5,955 nt of DNA from Proteobacteria bacterium UBA964 (GTDB lineage: Bacteria > Pseudomonadota > Gammaproteobacteria > Steroidobacterales > Steroidobacteraceae): positions 37,067-43,021 of the forward strand of contig DBCG01000136.1 of NCBI GenBank assembly GCA_002292945.1. Reading direction: 5' to 3'. Positions 1 to 5,814 of this stretch are shown here, piece after piece. A model generated the notes under the pieces. The model did not search any database and was not told the DNA's origin. It saw only the letters and a list, made by a program, of their open reading frames with translations. Positions within the stretch are counted from its first letter, which is position 1; each line of letters starts with the position of its first letter. The position numbers and the translations under genes are program-made.

Positions 1-407
1 CCCGCCGGTCCGAGCGCTTGCAAGGCGACGATCCGCGGGTTCGAGTCGAGCGCTTGCGGCGCACCGATGACACGGAACGGCGACCCCGGCTGCGAGAACC
101 GCTCGGCGAGATCCACCGGATCTGCGCAGAGGATCTCGTTGGCGTTCCAGCCATGGTGCAAGAGCGGGGCGAACCCCGGGTAGGACGGCCGCTCGACAAG
201 GCGCAGGACGCACTGCGTCTCCGCAGCAGCCCGCAATTCGGCCCAACGGCTTCCGACCGTCAACGGGGCATCCCAGCTTTCGGCCAGTCGCGCCGTCACG
301 CGTCCTTCGGCGACGGTCTGGTAGCCGAGCCAGTCGCGATAGGCTGCTGCGACCGGCGCGATGCTGGGGACGGTCAGGGTGACCGACGAGAGAACGCCTT
401 GCCGCAC
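1..407 (-). CDS. VOC family (glyoxalase/bleomycin-resistance fold) protein, C-terminus cut by window edge
   Basis: Read on the minus strand this frame gives 135 codons without a stop and leaves the window at position 1. The N-terminus (VTLTVPSIAPVAAAYRDWLGY, residues 9-29) looks like the first beta-alpha unit of a VOC module. Residues 86-135 (GWNANEI..., then GSPFRVIGAP, then LQALGPAG) match the second module of a VOC subfamily I recognise. I cannot assign a substrate. The usual first metal-ligand His is not evident in strand 1, while E91 sits where a ligand is often found, so metal dependence is open. The start is GTG at 405-407, the first start codon after the in-frame TGA of the upstream gene. 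No clear ribosome site precedes it, so it may be translated by coupling from the DUF3598-like gene 42 nt upstream. I am fairly sure of the family, less so of the start, and make no functional claim. Confidence 0.75.
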   Translation of the reverse strand, partial: MRQGVLSSVTLTVPSIAPVAAAYRDWLGYQTVAEGRVTARLAESWDAPLTVGSRWAELRAAAETQCVLRLVERPSYPGFAPLLHHGWNANEILCADPVDLAERFSQPGSPFRVIGAPQALDSNPRIVALQALGPA

Positions 408-426
408 GATTGAAAGACGGGTCGCA

Positions 427-443
427 GCCGCTTTGGAAGCGGC
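427..443. other. Short perfect hairpin between the DUF3598-like and VOC genes
   Basis: GCCGCTT-TGG-AAGCGGC forms a 7-bp stem with a 3-nt loop in the 42-nt gap between the two minus-strand genes. No T-tract follows on either strand, so it does not look like an intrinsic terminator. It could be an mRNA-stability or processing element, or chance in GC-rich DNA. Confidence 0.3.
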
Positions 444-449
444 CGCGGC

Positions 450-920
450 TCAGCGCCAGTCGTCGGCCACTTTGTGTTCGTCGATCAGCGTGCGCAGAAA
501 GATGCGCCCGTCACGGATCCACTGCCAGACGCGGGAGCGTTGGCGACAGGCGTCATCCACCTGGATCATCTCGTAGAAGCGGGTCGTGGGTTCATCACGC
601 CGGCGCCATTGCAGCAACAGGGTGAGCCGATCTGGATCGAGGGAGTCTTCGGCGGCCCAGCCGTCGATCGGTCCATCCTCGAACCGAAGCCGGCCGTCCC
701 GGTAGCGCCCCTTGAACTCGCGGTTCTCGACCCGGCCATCCGCCCAACGGTACTCGTTGCTCTGGTGGTAGTCGAAGTCTGACCCTGGCGTCAAACGACA
801 GGTGAGCTTCGAGGCATGCTCATCGACCTTGTTGCCATGGTAGTCGTAACACCGGTAGACGCCTTCCCAGACGCCTTCTTGCCGCGCCAAGAGCGGCATG
901 TGTGTTGCGAGAGCGTTCAT
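450..920 (-). CDS. DUF3598-like (predicted lipocalin/calycin-type) small protein
   Basis: A 156-residue soluble protein with no signal peptide or membrane segment. It opens with MNALATHMPLLARQEGVWEG, followed by the short motifs YHQSNEY (51-57), WADGR (59-63), GRYRDGR (71-77), GWAAE (87-91), FYEMIQ (115-120), WQWIRDGR (132-139) and RTLIDE (143-148). I recognise this pattern from bacterial proteins annotated DUF3598, predicted beta-barrels of the lipocalin/calycin kind; the reaction or ligand is unknown. The repeated aromatic and Asp-Gly turns suit antiparallel strands and hairpins. The ATG at 918-920 is chosen because AAGGAGG lies 7 nt upstream and because the family starts here; an open frame runs further upstream antisense to alaA but is not coding. 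It is divergent from alaA and is followed by a VOC protein, which may be co-transcribed. The gene is real; the family name is from memory. Confidence 0.8.
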   Translation of the reverse strand: MNALATHMPLLARQEGVWEGVYRCYDYHGNKVDEHASKLTCRLTPGSDFDYHQSNEYRWADGRVENREFKGRYRDGRLRFEDGPIDGWAAEDSLDPDRLTLLLQWRRRDEPTTRFYEMIQVDDACRQRSRVWQWIRDGRIFLRTLIDEHKVADDWR

Positions 921-927
921 CTCAAGT

Positions 928-934
928 CCTCCTT
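928..934 (-). promoter_or_regulatory. Strong Shine-Dalgarno of the DUF3598-like gene
   Basis: On the minus strand AAGGAGG is a full-length match to the anti-Shine-Dalgarno core, 7 nt before the ATG at 920. It fixes the start of this gene and predicts efficient translation, in contrast to the weak or coupled starts elsewhere in the window. Confidence 0.8.
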
Positions 935-954
935 CACGGGGATCCGGTCGAGTT

Positions 955-973
955 GCGTTCCGAGCGGGAACGC
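955..973. promoter_or_regulatory. Perfect inverted repeat in divergent promoter region (operator candidate)
   Basis: GCGTTCC-GAGCG-GGAACGC is a perfect 7-bp inverted repeat with a 5-nt spacer, 19 bp in all. It lies in the 153-bp region between the divergent DUF3598-like gene and alaA. Its right edge overlaps the proposed -10 box of the minus-strand promoter, where a dimeric repressor would block transcription. Nothing in the window encodes a regulator, so the binding protein is unknown. A chance palindrome, or a hairpin in an mRNA leader, cannot be excluded. Confidence 0.4.
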
Positions 974-997
974 TACCACGATGCCATCGCGGTGCAA
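970..997 (-). promoter_or_regulatory. Candidate sigma-70-type promoter for the DUF3598-like gene
   Basis: Reading the minus strand, TTGCAC (992-997) resembles a -35 box. It is followed after 16 nt by TAGCGT (970-975), which keeps the T, A and final T of a -10 box and is preceded by TGG, an extended -10 element. Transcription would start near 963, giving a leader of about 43 nt. No equally good plus-strand promoter was found for alaA; TATCCT at 1022-1027 is a possible -10 but lacks a good -35. Confidence 0.3.
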
Positions 998-1073
998 GTG
1001 CGGAGGTCGTCGGGTTCACGCTATCCTTGTGGGCTGCCCGTCCTGCGGGCTTCAGACCCCGGAAACCGCCCTC

Positions 1074-2318
1074 ATGACCCACCCCGATACACCCGTCCGC
1101 ACCAGCGACAGCCTGCGCAACGTGCGCTACGAGATCCGCGGGAAACTGGCCCGTCGCGCTCAGGAACTCGCCCGCAAGGGCTACGAGATCATCTCCCTCA
1201 ACATCGGCAACCCCGCGCTGTTCGGGTTCCGCACGCCAGAGACGATGCGGCTTGCCATGATCGAGAACTTCCCGGAGAGCGAAGGGTACTGCCACCAGAA
1301 GGGCATCTTCCCCGCCCGGGAGGCGGTGGTGATGCAGCAGCAGGCGCGCGGTGTCACCGGGGTCAGCGCCGAGGAAGTCTTCATCGGCAACGGCGTCAGT
1401 GAGCTCATCGACCTCGCGTTGCGCGCCCTGCTCAACGACGGCGACGAAGTGCTCGTGCCGAGCCCGGATTACCCGCTCTGGACCGCTGCCGTGAACCTCA
1501 ATCGTGGGCGGGCGATCCACTATCCCTGCCGTCCCGAGAACGGCTTTGTGCCGGACCCCGCCGAGATCGAGGCATTGGTCACGCCCCGGACCCGCGCGAT
1601 CGTCATCGTCAATCCCAACAACCCCACCGGCGCTGTGTACCCGCGGACGGTGCTGGCGGCGATCGCGCGTATCGCGGAGCAGCGCGGACTCGTCGTGATG
1701 AGCGATGAGATCTACGATCAGGTGCTCTACGACGGTGCCGAGTTCGTGCCGATGGCGACGCTCGTGCATGACGCGGTGTGCGTCACGATGTCAGGTCTGT
1801 CGAAAGTCTACCGCGCCTGCGGATACCGGGTCGGATGGGCGGTCATCTCCGGGCGATTGCGCGCTGCCCAAGGTTTTCTCGAGGCGATGGAACTTCTCGC
1901 CTCGTTGCGCCTGTGCAGCAACGTGCCCGGGCAGTGGGCGGTGCAGACCGCGCTCGGCGGCCATCAAAGCATCCGGGAGTTGACCTCACCGGGCGGACGG
2001 CTATACGAATCCCGTCGCGCCATCGTGGAGGCTGCGCGTGCCAACCCGCTGCTGAATGTCAGCCAGCCACAAGGGGCGCTCTACGCATTCATCGGGGTCG
2101 ACTCCGATCGTCTGCCGGGGTTCGACGACCAGGCCTTCGCGCTAGAGCTCCTCGAGCGCAAGCATGTCTTGGTGGCGCCCGGCGTCAGCTTCAACGTCCC
2201 GTATCGCGACCACTTCCGCGTCACCAACCTGCCAGATGCCGCCACACTCGCTGCGGTGTTCACCCGGATGGGCGAGTTGCTGGAAGAGCTTGCCGATCGT
2301 CCTGCGCTCTCTCGGTAG
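1074..2318 (+). CDS. alaA: AlaA-type glutamate-pyruvate aminotransferase (PLP, fold type I)
   Basis: A 414-residue cytosolic enzyme predicted to transfer the amino group of glutamate to pyruvate, giving alanine and 2-oxoglutarate. It aligns along its whole length with my recollection of E. coli AlaA (about 405 aa), sharing YEIRG/YDIRG, LNIGNPA.FGF, IGNGVSELI, PDYPLWTAAV, NPNNPTGAVY, DEIYD, GLSK.YR, NVP.Q.A.QTALGG, GGRLYE and GALYAF. Aminotransferase active-site residues are visible: Y133, N183, D211, Y214, the Schiff-base lysine K244, phosphate-binding R252, and R382 for the substrate carboxylate. The ATG at 1074 is chosen because the N-terminus then matches AlaA and GGAAA (1061-1065) lies 8 nt upstream. 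An in-frame ATG at 981 would add 31 residues with a cysteine pattern; I consider it unlikely. The gene stands alone, divergent from the DUF3598-like gene and convergent with gspN. Confidence 0.93.
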   Translation: MTHPDTPVRTSDSLRNVRYEIRGKLARRAQELARKGYEIISLNIGNPALFGFRTPETMRLAMIENFPESEGYCHQKGIFPAREAVVMQQQARGVTGVSAEEVFIGNGVSELIDLALRALLNDGDEVLVPSPDYPLWTAAVNLNRGRAIHYPCRPENGFVPDPAEIEALVTPRTRAIVIVNPNNPTGAVYPRTVLAAIARIAEQRGLVVMSDEIYDQVLYDGAEFVPMATLVHDAVCVTMSGLSKVYRACGYRVGWAVISGRLRAAQGFLEAMELLASLRLCSNVPGQWAVQTALGGHQSIRELTSPGGRLYESRRAIVEAARANPLLNVSQPQGALYAFIGVDSDRLPGFDDQAFALELLERKHVLVAPGVSFNVPYRDHFRVTNLPDAATLAAVFTRMGELLEELADRPALSR

Positions 2319-2333
2319 GCGGTCGGCCGAGAG
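2309..2333. terminator. Stem-loop at the 3' end of alaA (weak terminator candidate)
   Basis: CTCTCGG (2309-2315) pairs with CCGAGAG (2327-2333), a 7-bp stem around an 11-nt loop that spans the alaA stop codon. GCTTCAT follows rather than a T-run, so it would be a poor intrinsic terminator on its own; Rho may be needed. Confidence 0.3.
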
Positions 2334-2342
2334 GCTTCATAG

Positions 2343-2376
2343 CGGTTCTCGATCAACGGCCCTCGATCGAGAGCCG
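2343..2376. terminator. Stem-loop at the convergent alaA/gspN junction
   Basis: CGGTTCTCGATC (2343-2354) pairs with GATCGAGAGCCG (2365-2376), a 12-bp stem with one T-G wobble on the plus-strand transcript and a 10-nt loop. It straddles the gspN stop codon and follows the alaA stop by about 25 nt, so it could shape the 3' ends of both convergent transcripts. No T-tract is present on either side. A role as a 3'-end-protecting hairpin is as likely as true termination. Confidence 0.35.
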
Positions 2377-3099
2377 GTGACGACCGAGCGGGTCGGGCGG
2401 TCCGAACACGCTAAGCCGTGGAACCCATGCGGCATCACGGGCGCGGACGGACCCCTCGAGCGTCCACGTAGGCGCCGCCTCGAGGAAAAGCGTCGCTTTG
2501 ATCTCGAGCGGCCCTCCCGTGTCGATCACCTCACCGACGGAGGGGCGGTCGACGCCGAGAATCACCCGCACCCCGCCGACGACCCAGCGATCTTGCGCCT
2601 GCCATTCCAAGCCTTCGCCCTCGAGGGTGCCGCGCAGATCGACCCAACGCCCACCGCGCCGAGTGCCCTCGAACCGCTCGACGCGTAAGGATCCCTCAGT
2701 GCGGGCGAGCCGTGCGCTCACGCCCGCCGGCCAGATCGGCAGGCTGCGTATCGTTGCGAGGTCCAGGCGGCCGCGCAGCGAGGACAGGGTGAGGCTGTCG
2801 CGCGTCGCGTCGATCTCGCCGCGCAGGTGATCGTCTTCCAGCCACCAGATCATGTGCAACGACAGCCGCCCCCCGAGCAGTTCCGCCGGGCGGAGTTGCC
2901 AGGCGATCGCACCGACCGGCACCTCTTGCGCAACGAGGCGGCTGCAGCGCCCCTGCCAAAGCGTTCCTGTCGCCACGGCGCAGCGGATCGGTCCAGGCAG
3001 GGCTCGCAAAGCGAGCGATGCCGGAAACCAGACGAGAACGCCGATGATCAAGCCGAGCGAGCACAGCAGGAGCGGCACCGCCGCTCGCCGTCCGTTCAC
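2353..3099 (-). CDS. gspN: Type II secretion system protein N (GspN)
   Basis: A 248-residue bitopic inner-membrane protein: one hydrophobic segment near residues 7-30, then a periplasmic domain. The family is an accessory component of the T2SS inner-membrane platform, not present in all systems. Family-like features are FPASLALRALPGP (25-37), the following ATGTLWQGR (43-51), several beta-rich repeats, and a C-terminus with FGPPDPLGRHRLSIEG (232-247). Three cysteines occur, at residues 13, 40 and 52; the last two flank the conserved loop and could form a disulfide (inference). The start is GTG at 3097-3099, overlapping the gspM stop as GTGA. There is no Shine-Dalgarno, so translation is probably coupled to gspM. 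It is the last gene of the operon and faces alaA. Its length is typical of GspN. Confidence 0.85.
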   Translation of the reverse strand: MNGRRAAVPLLLCSLGLIIGVLVWFPASLALRALPGPIRCAVATGTLWQGRCSRLVAQEVPVGAIAWQLRPAELLGGRLSLHMIWWLEDDHLRGEIDATRDSLTLSSLRGRLDLATIRSLPIWPAGVSARLARTEGSLRVERFEGTRRGGRWVDLRGTLEGEGLEWQAQDRWVVGGVRVILGVDRPSVGEVIDTGGPLEIKATLFLEAAPTWTLEGSVRARDAAWVPRLSVFGPPDPLGRHRLSIEGR

Positions 3100-3596
3100 G
3101 GTGCGCGCAGCACGAGCGCCGCATCGACGCGCCCGGGACCGGTGCGCACGATGTTCACCGAAGTGACGGTGACGCCGTCGTTGCGCGCCAGTGTGCCGAG
3201 CGTCGATACCAGGTCATCGAAGGGGGCATCGCGTAGCGCGAGCTCGACCTGTTCCGCCGCCGGTGTATCGGATTGTGAGGTCACAAGACTGCCTTGCAGG
3301 CCTGCGCGCTCGAGCGAGCGTGACACCCGCTGGAGCAGCGGCATCGCCGCGTCGCCCGCCAGATCCTCGCCCGCGGCGATCCTCGCGCCGATCACGCGAT
3401 TGGCCCGATCGGCCAAGTCCGCCGATGCCGCCACGGCGGTGCGACGTGCGGCGAGGTGCTCACGGATCGTCCAATCGAGCATCAACAGCGAAAGCGGTAC
3501 GAGCACGAGCGCGCCCACCTGCAGCGCCCGTCGATCGCGCGCGGAGAGTGCATCGAACCGGTCGTGGAGCGTCTGAACCATCGAGGCGAGCATCAT
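3096..3596 (-). CDS. gspM: Type II secretion system protein M (GspM)
   Basis: A 166-residue bitopic inner-membrane protein that partners GspL in the assembly platform. Residues 1-24 form a short cytoplasmic tail with the LSARDRRAL signature (17-25). Residues 26-43 are a single membrane helix (VGALVLVPLSLLML core), then comes a charged, probably helical stretch (about 44-80) and a C-terminal ferredoxin-like periplasmic domain (about 85-166) with ALRDAPFDDLVSTLG, GVTV and NIVRTGPGRVDAAL. Length and order are typical. There are two tandem ATGs (3596 and 3593). The first overlaps the gspL stop as ATGA. GAGGG lies 4 nt from the first and 7 nt from the second, so the second may be the real start. 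Downstream it overlaps gspN by 4 nt. The sequence is weakly conserved in this family, so the call leans on operon position as well. Confidence 0.87.
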   Translation of the reverse strand: MMLASMVQTLHDRFDALSARDRRALQVGALVLVPLSLLMLDWTIREHLAARRTAVAASADLADRANRVIGARIAAGEDLAGDAAMPLLQRVSRSLERAGLQGSLVTSQSDTPAAEQVELALRDAPFDDLVSTLGTLARNDGVTVTSVNIVRTGPGRVDAALVLRAP

Positions 3597-4873
3597 CGCG
3601 CCCTCGGGCCGGAGCGCCAGGTCGCAACGATGGCGCTCGGGTCTGCGGCGGTGGCGACGGCACGGCCGGCGTCATCGGTTTCGTTCCAACCGGCGGCGGC
3701 GAGCGTCGAGGTGGCCGCAGTGAGAGCATCCGCGTCATCCGCCGCCAAACGGGCGCGCAGGCCACCCTCCACACTCGTCAAGGCGACCACCTGCAACGAG
3801 GCAGATACCGCCTTGGCTTGGGCCAGTTGCGACAACTCGGCCAACAACGGCGCCGTGCTCGGCTCGAGCGAACGGGCCGACCAGGCGTCGAGTCGCGAGC
3901 GAAGCAGGGTGCGTGCGGCGTCGGGGTCCACGATGTCGGGCTGCAGAGGGCGGGCGGCCTCCAACAGCGTCGCATCGGTCTTGACCGTGGCTTGGTGCAA
4001 CCGCCAAGTCTCGATTGCATGGCCAGCGCACTGAAGCAGTACTGCCGCAGCGGCGAGGCGTAACGGCCAACGCCATCGCCCGTGCAGACCCTCACCGGCG
4101 GCACGTTTCGGGGCGTACTGCGCCTGCAGAAGGTTGACGCCTTGGGCGTACACGGGGGCGAAGGCGGCGAGCGCCCCATCGTCGAGGGTCTGCCACTGCA
4201 ATGGTGCGATCTGTTCTTGCAGTGCAGCCACCGGGGCGGAATATCTCGCGCGATCGACGTCGTCGGCGTGGACGACCAGACCTACCGTACCCCGCGAGCG
4301 CTCGCCCAGCGCTGCGACAAGGCCGGGCACCAAAGAATCGTGAACGTCATCGGAGTCGGTGCCGCCCGCCGGCAGCGTCAACGGGCCTTCGCCCGGCGCC
4401 CGCCAGTGCGCATCCTCCCCGTCCAGCCAAAGCATCAGATCACCCGGTTTCTCGCGCAGACCGTCGGCCGCGCTGACCATCGACTGCGGCTCATGGCCGG
4501 CGGCACGCAACAGCGTGAGCCATGCCTCGAGGCGGACGCGAGCGATGACACGCACGGGCCAGCGACCGTCCGCCATCCTCGGGCCGAGTGCGCAGTGCTG
4601 CGTCTCGATGTCGCAGGCGACCTGCTCCTCGAGCGCAAACGGCAGGCTGGCTCGCAGCTTGGAAGACGCGGCGTCTGGAAGGGTGAGGGAGAGGGCGAGG
4701 ACATCCGTCGCCGGGAGCACGACGAGCACCCGTTTTCCGGCCGCGCGCGCCGCGGCATCGGCGAGCGGGATCCGTCCCAGCGCCTGGGCTCCGCGGACCG
4801 GATCGTGGTGGACCGCCTCCACCGGGTCGTCGGCGGACAGGGATCGCAGACGCAGCAGGAAGATATCGGTCAT
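3593..4873 (-). CDS. gspL: Type II secretion system protein L (GspL)
   Basis: A 426-residue inner-membrane protein that recruits the GspE ATPase through its cytoplasmic domain and pairs with GspM in the periplasm. Residues 1 to about 250 are the actin-like cytoplasmic part, with VLVVLPATDVLALSLTLP (49-66), LPFALEEQVA (77-86) and ending in the characteristic NLLQAQYAPKR (247-257). A single membrane helix follows at about 270-288, then a periplasmic linker and a ferredoxin-like C-terminal domain (about 340-420). Size is within the usual range of about 400 residues. The ATG at 4873 overlaps the gspK stop as ATGA and has only a weak ribosome site, so coupling to gspK is likely. The end overlaps gspM by 4 nt. 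Confidence 0.93.
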   Translation of the reverse strand: MTDIFLLRLRSLSADDPVEAVHHDPVRGAQALGRIPLADAAARAAGKRVLVVLPATDVLALSLTLPDAASSKLRASLPFALEEQVACDIETQHCALGPRMADGRWPVRVIARVRLEAWLTLLRAAGHEPQSMVSAADGLREKPGDLMLWLDGEDAHWRAPGEGPLTLPAGGTDSDDVHDSLVPGLVAALGERSRGTVGLVVHADDVDRARYSAPVAALQEQIAPLQWQTLDDGALAAFAPVYAQGVNLLQAQYAPKRAAGEGLHGRWRWPLRLAAAAVLLQCAGHAIETWRLHQATVKTDATLLEAARPLQPDIVDPDAARTLLRSRLDAWSARSLEPSTAPLLAELSQLAQAKAVSASLQVVALTSVEGGLRARLAADDADALTAATSTLAAAGWNETDDAGRAVATAADPSAIVATWRSGPRAR

Positions 4874-5814
4874 TCGGCGAACTGACGGCTCATGACGCGC
4901 ACCCGTGTGGGCCCCTCGGCCACGGTGGTGGCACGCAGCAAACTATACAAGGTGAACCCGTTGCTGCCCACGACCGTGTCGACATCGAGCCTGAAGTGGC
5001 TGGATCGGTCGCCGAGCCCGACACTGCCGCGCAGGGCATTGAACCGCTCCGCGCCGAGCGTCGTGCGCAACGCATCGAGGCTCGGGAAACAATCGCGCTC
5101 GCGTCCTCGTCGCAGCGCCTCCGGGGCATCTCGCCATTGGCGTTCGCCGCTCAGCGCATCGAGGAGCTCGGCGCTCGCGGTGCAGACATTGATCGTGGCA
5201 TCGCGCGGCAAGGCGGCGACGAACGGCGCGAGCTTCGCGTAGCGGGCGGCGCCGAAGTCGACGAGCGCGAGCAGTTCCGTGACCGAGGTGATCGGCATGT
5301 TCGGTGTTCGATAGGACGGTACGGCGCCGGAGTAGACGGAATCCTCCGCGCCCCCCGGCAAAGCCTGGTCGTCCGCGTCGATCCAGTCCGCCATGCGCTC
5401 CGCCCATTCCGGTTCGAGCTCGAGCGCGATGAGCAAGCGACGCATGACCTCGAGCGCTTGCGGGTCCGGGCGACCATCCGCTTGGACCAGGCTGTTCAGG
5501 TTGAACCGTCCCTGCAGATCGGACAATCGCGCACTGACCCGCACGCCCTCGAGCGGTTCCAACGGTCCGATCGGGCTGCGCCATCGCTGGGCGTCATGGA
5601 TCGGGGCGGTGCCGGAGGCGAGCTCATCCACCAGGATCTGCGCGGCGATGGCCTCGGCGCCACCGGCCAGCTGCAGGGCTTGATCCTGTGCGAAACCGCC
5701 TTGCGCTCGACGCAGTCCCAGCCCGGTGTCGAAGGCGATGGCGCCGGCGATCGCGGTGGCGAGCGCGACGATGATCAGCGCCACGAGCAGGGCGATGCCG
5801 CGGACGGGTTTCAT
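4870..5814 (-). CDS. gspK: Type II secretion minor pseudopilin GspK
   Basis: A 314-residue minor pseudopilin, the large cap subunit at the tip of the pseudopilus with GspI and GspJ. The N-terminus MKPVRG is a short leader. Prepilin peptidase should cut after G6 and methylate I7, followed by a hydrophobic helix (7-28). Position +5 of the mature protein is Val rather than Glu, as expected for GspK, which lacks the Glu5 of the other pseudopilins. Conserved blocks are LSDLQGRFNLNSL (97-109), MADWIDADDQALPGGAEDSVYSG (141-163, the acidic region near the known calcium sites), YRTPNMPITSVTELLAL (168-184) and INVCTASAELLDAL (208-221). The two cysteines, C211 and C242, could form a disulfide (inference). 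The ATG at 5814 has GAGG 7 nt upstream and overlaps the gspJ stop as ATGA. Confidence 0.95.
   Translation of the reverse strand: MKPVRGIALLVALIIVALATAIAGAIAFDTGLGLRRAQGGFAQDQALQLAGGAEAIAAQILVDELASGTAPIHDAQRWRSPIGPLEPLEGVRVSARLSDLQGRFNLNSLVQADGRPDPQALEVMRRLLIALELEPEWAERMADWIDADDQALPGGAEDSVYSGAVPSYRTPNMPITSVTELLALVDFGAARYAKLAPFVAALPRDATINVCTASAELLDALSGERQWRDAPEALRRGRERDCFPSLDALRTTLGAERFNALRGSVGLGDRSSHFRLDVDTVVGSNGFTLYSLLRATTVAEGPTRVRVMSRQFAE

Noticed and set aside
11..56. CGAGCGCTTG repeated at 11-20 and 47-56, and again at 5451-5460.
   Set aside because: Each copy encodes Gln-Ala-Leu in a minus-strand gene with the same favoured codons; there is no regular array.
18..413. A plus-strand open frame of 131 codons at the left edge.
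   Set aside because: It is antisense to the VOC gene, whose minus-strand translation shows clear family motifs; the plus-strand product is Arg-rich low-information sequence typical of GC-rich shadows.
1036..1050. Small hairpin GCCCG-TCCTG-CGGGC upstream of alaA as a possible riboswitch or attenuator.
   Set aside because: Only a 5-bp stem in GC-rich DNA, with no alternative structure or leader peptide around it.
450..1769. A long minus-strand open frame (439 codons) extending the DUF3598-like frame across alaA.
   Set aside because: The part upstream of 920 is antisense to the well-conserved alaA and has no family resemblance. The strong ribosome site at 928-934 places the start at 920.
3191..4885. 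Long plus-strand open frames (290 and 267 codons) opposite gspM/gspL.
   Set aside because: Arg/Ala-rich shadows of GC-rich coding DNA with no recognisable domain; the opposite strand holds a complete, ordered T2SS operon.
2151..5555. The octamer CTCGAGCG occurs nine times on the plus strand (e.g. 2151, 2455, 2503, 3309, 3863, 4628, 5419, 5449, 5548), far above a rough base-composition expectation of less than one.
   Set aside because: Every copy falls on a Leu-Glu pair written CTC GAG, in both alaA and the minus-strand genes. It is codon-pair preference in this genome, not a regulatory or uptake motif.
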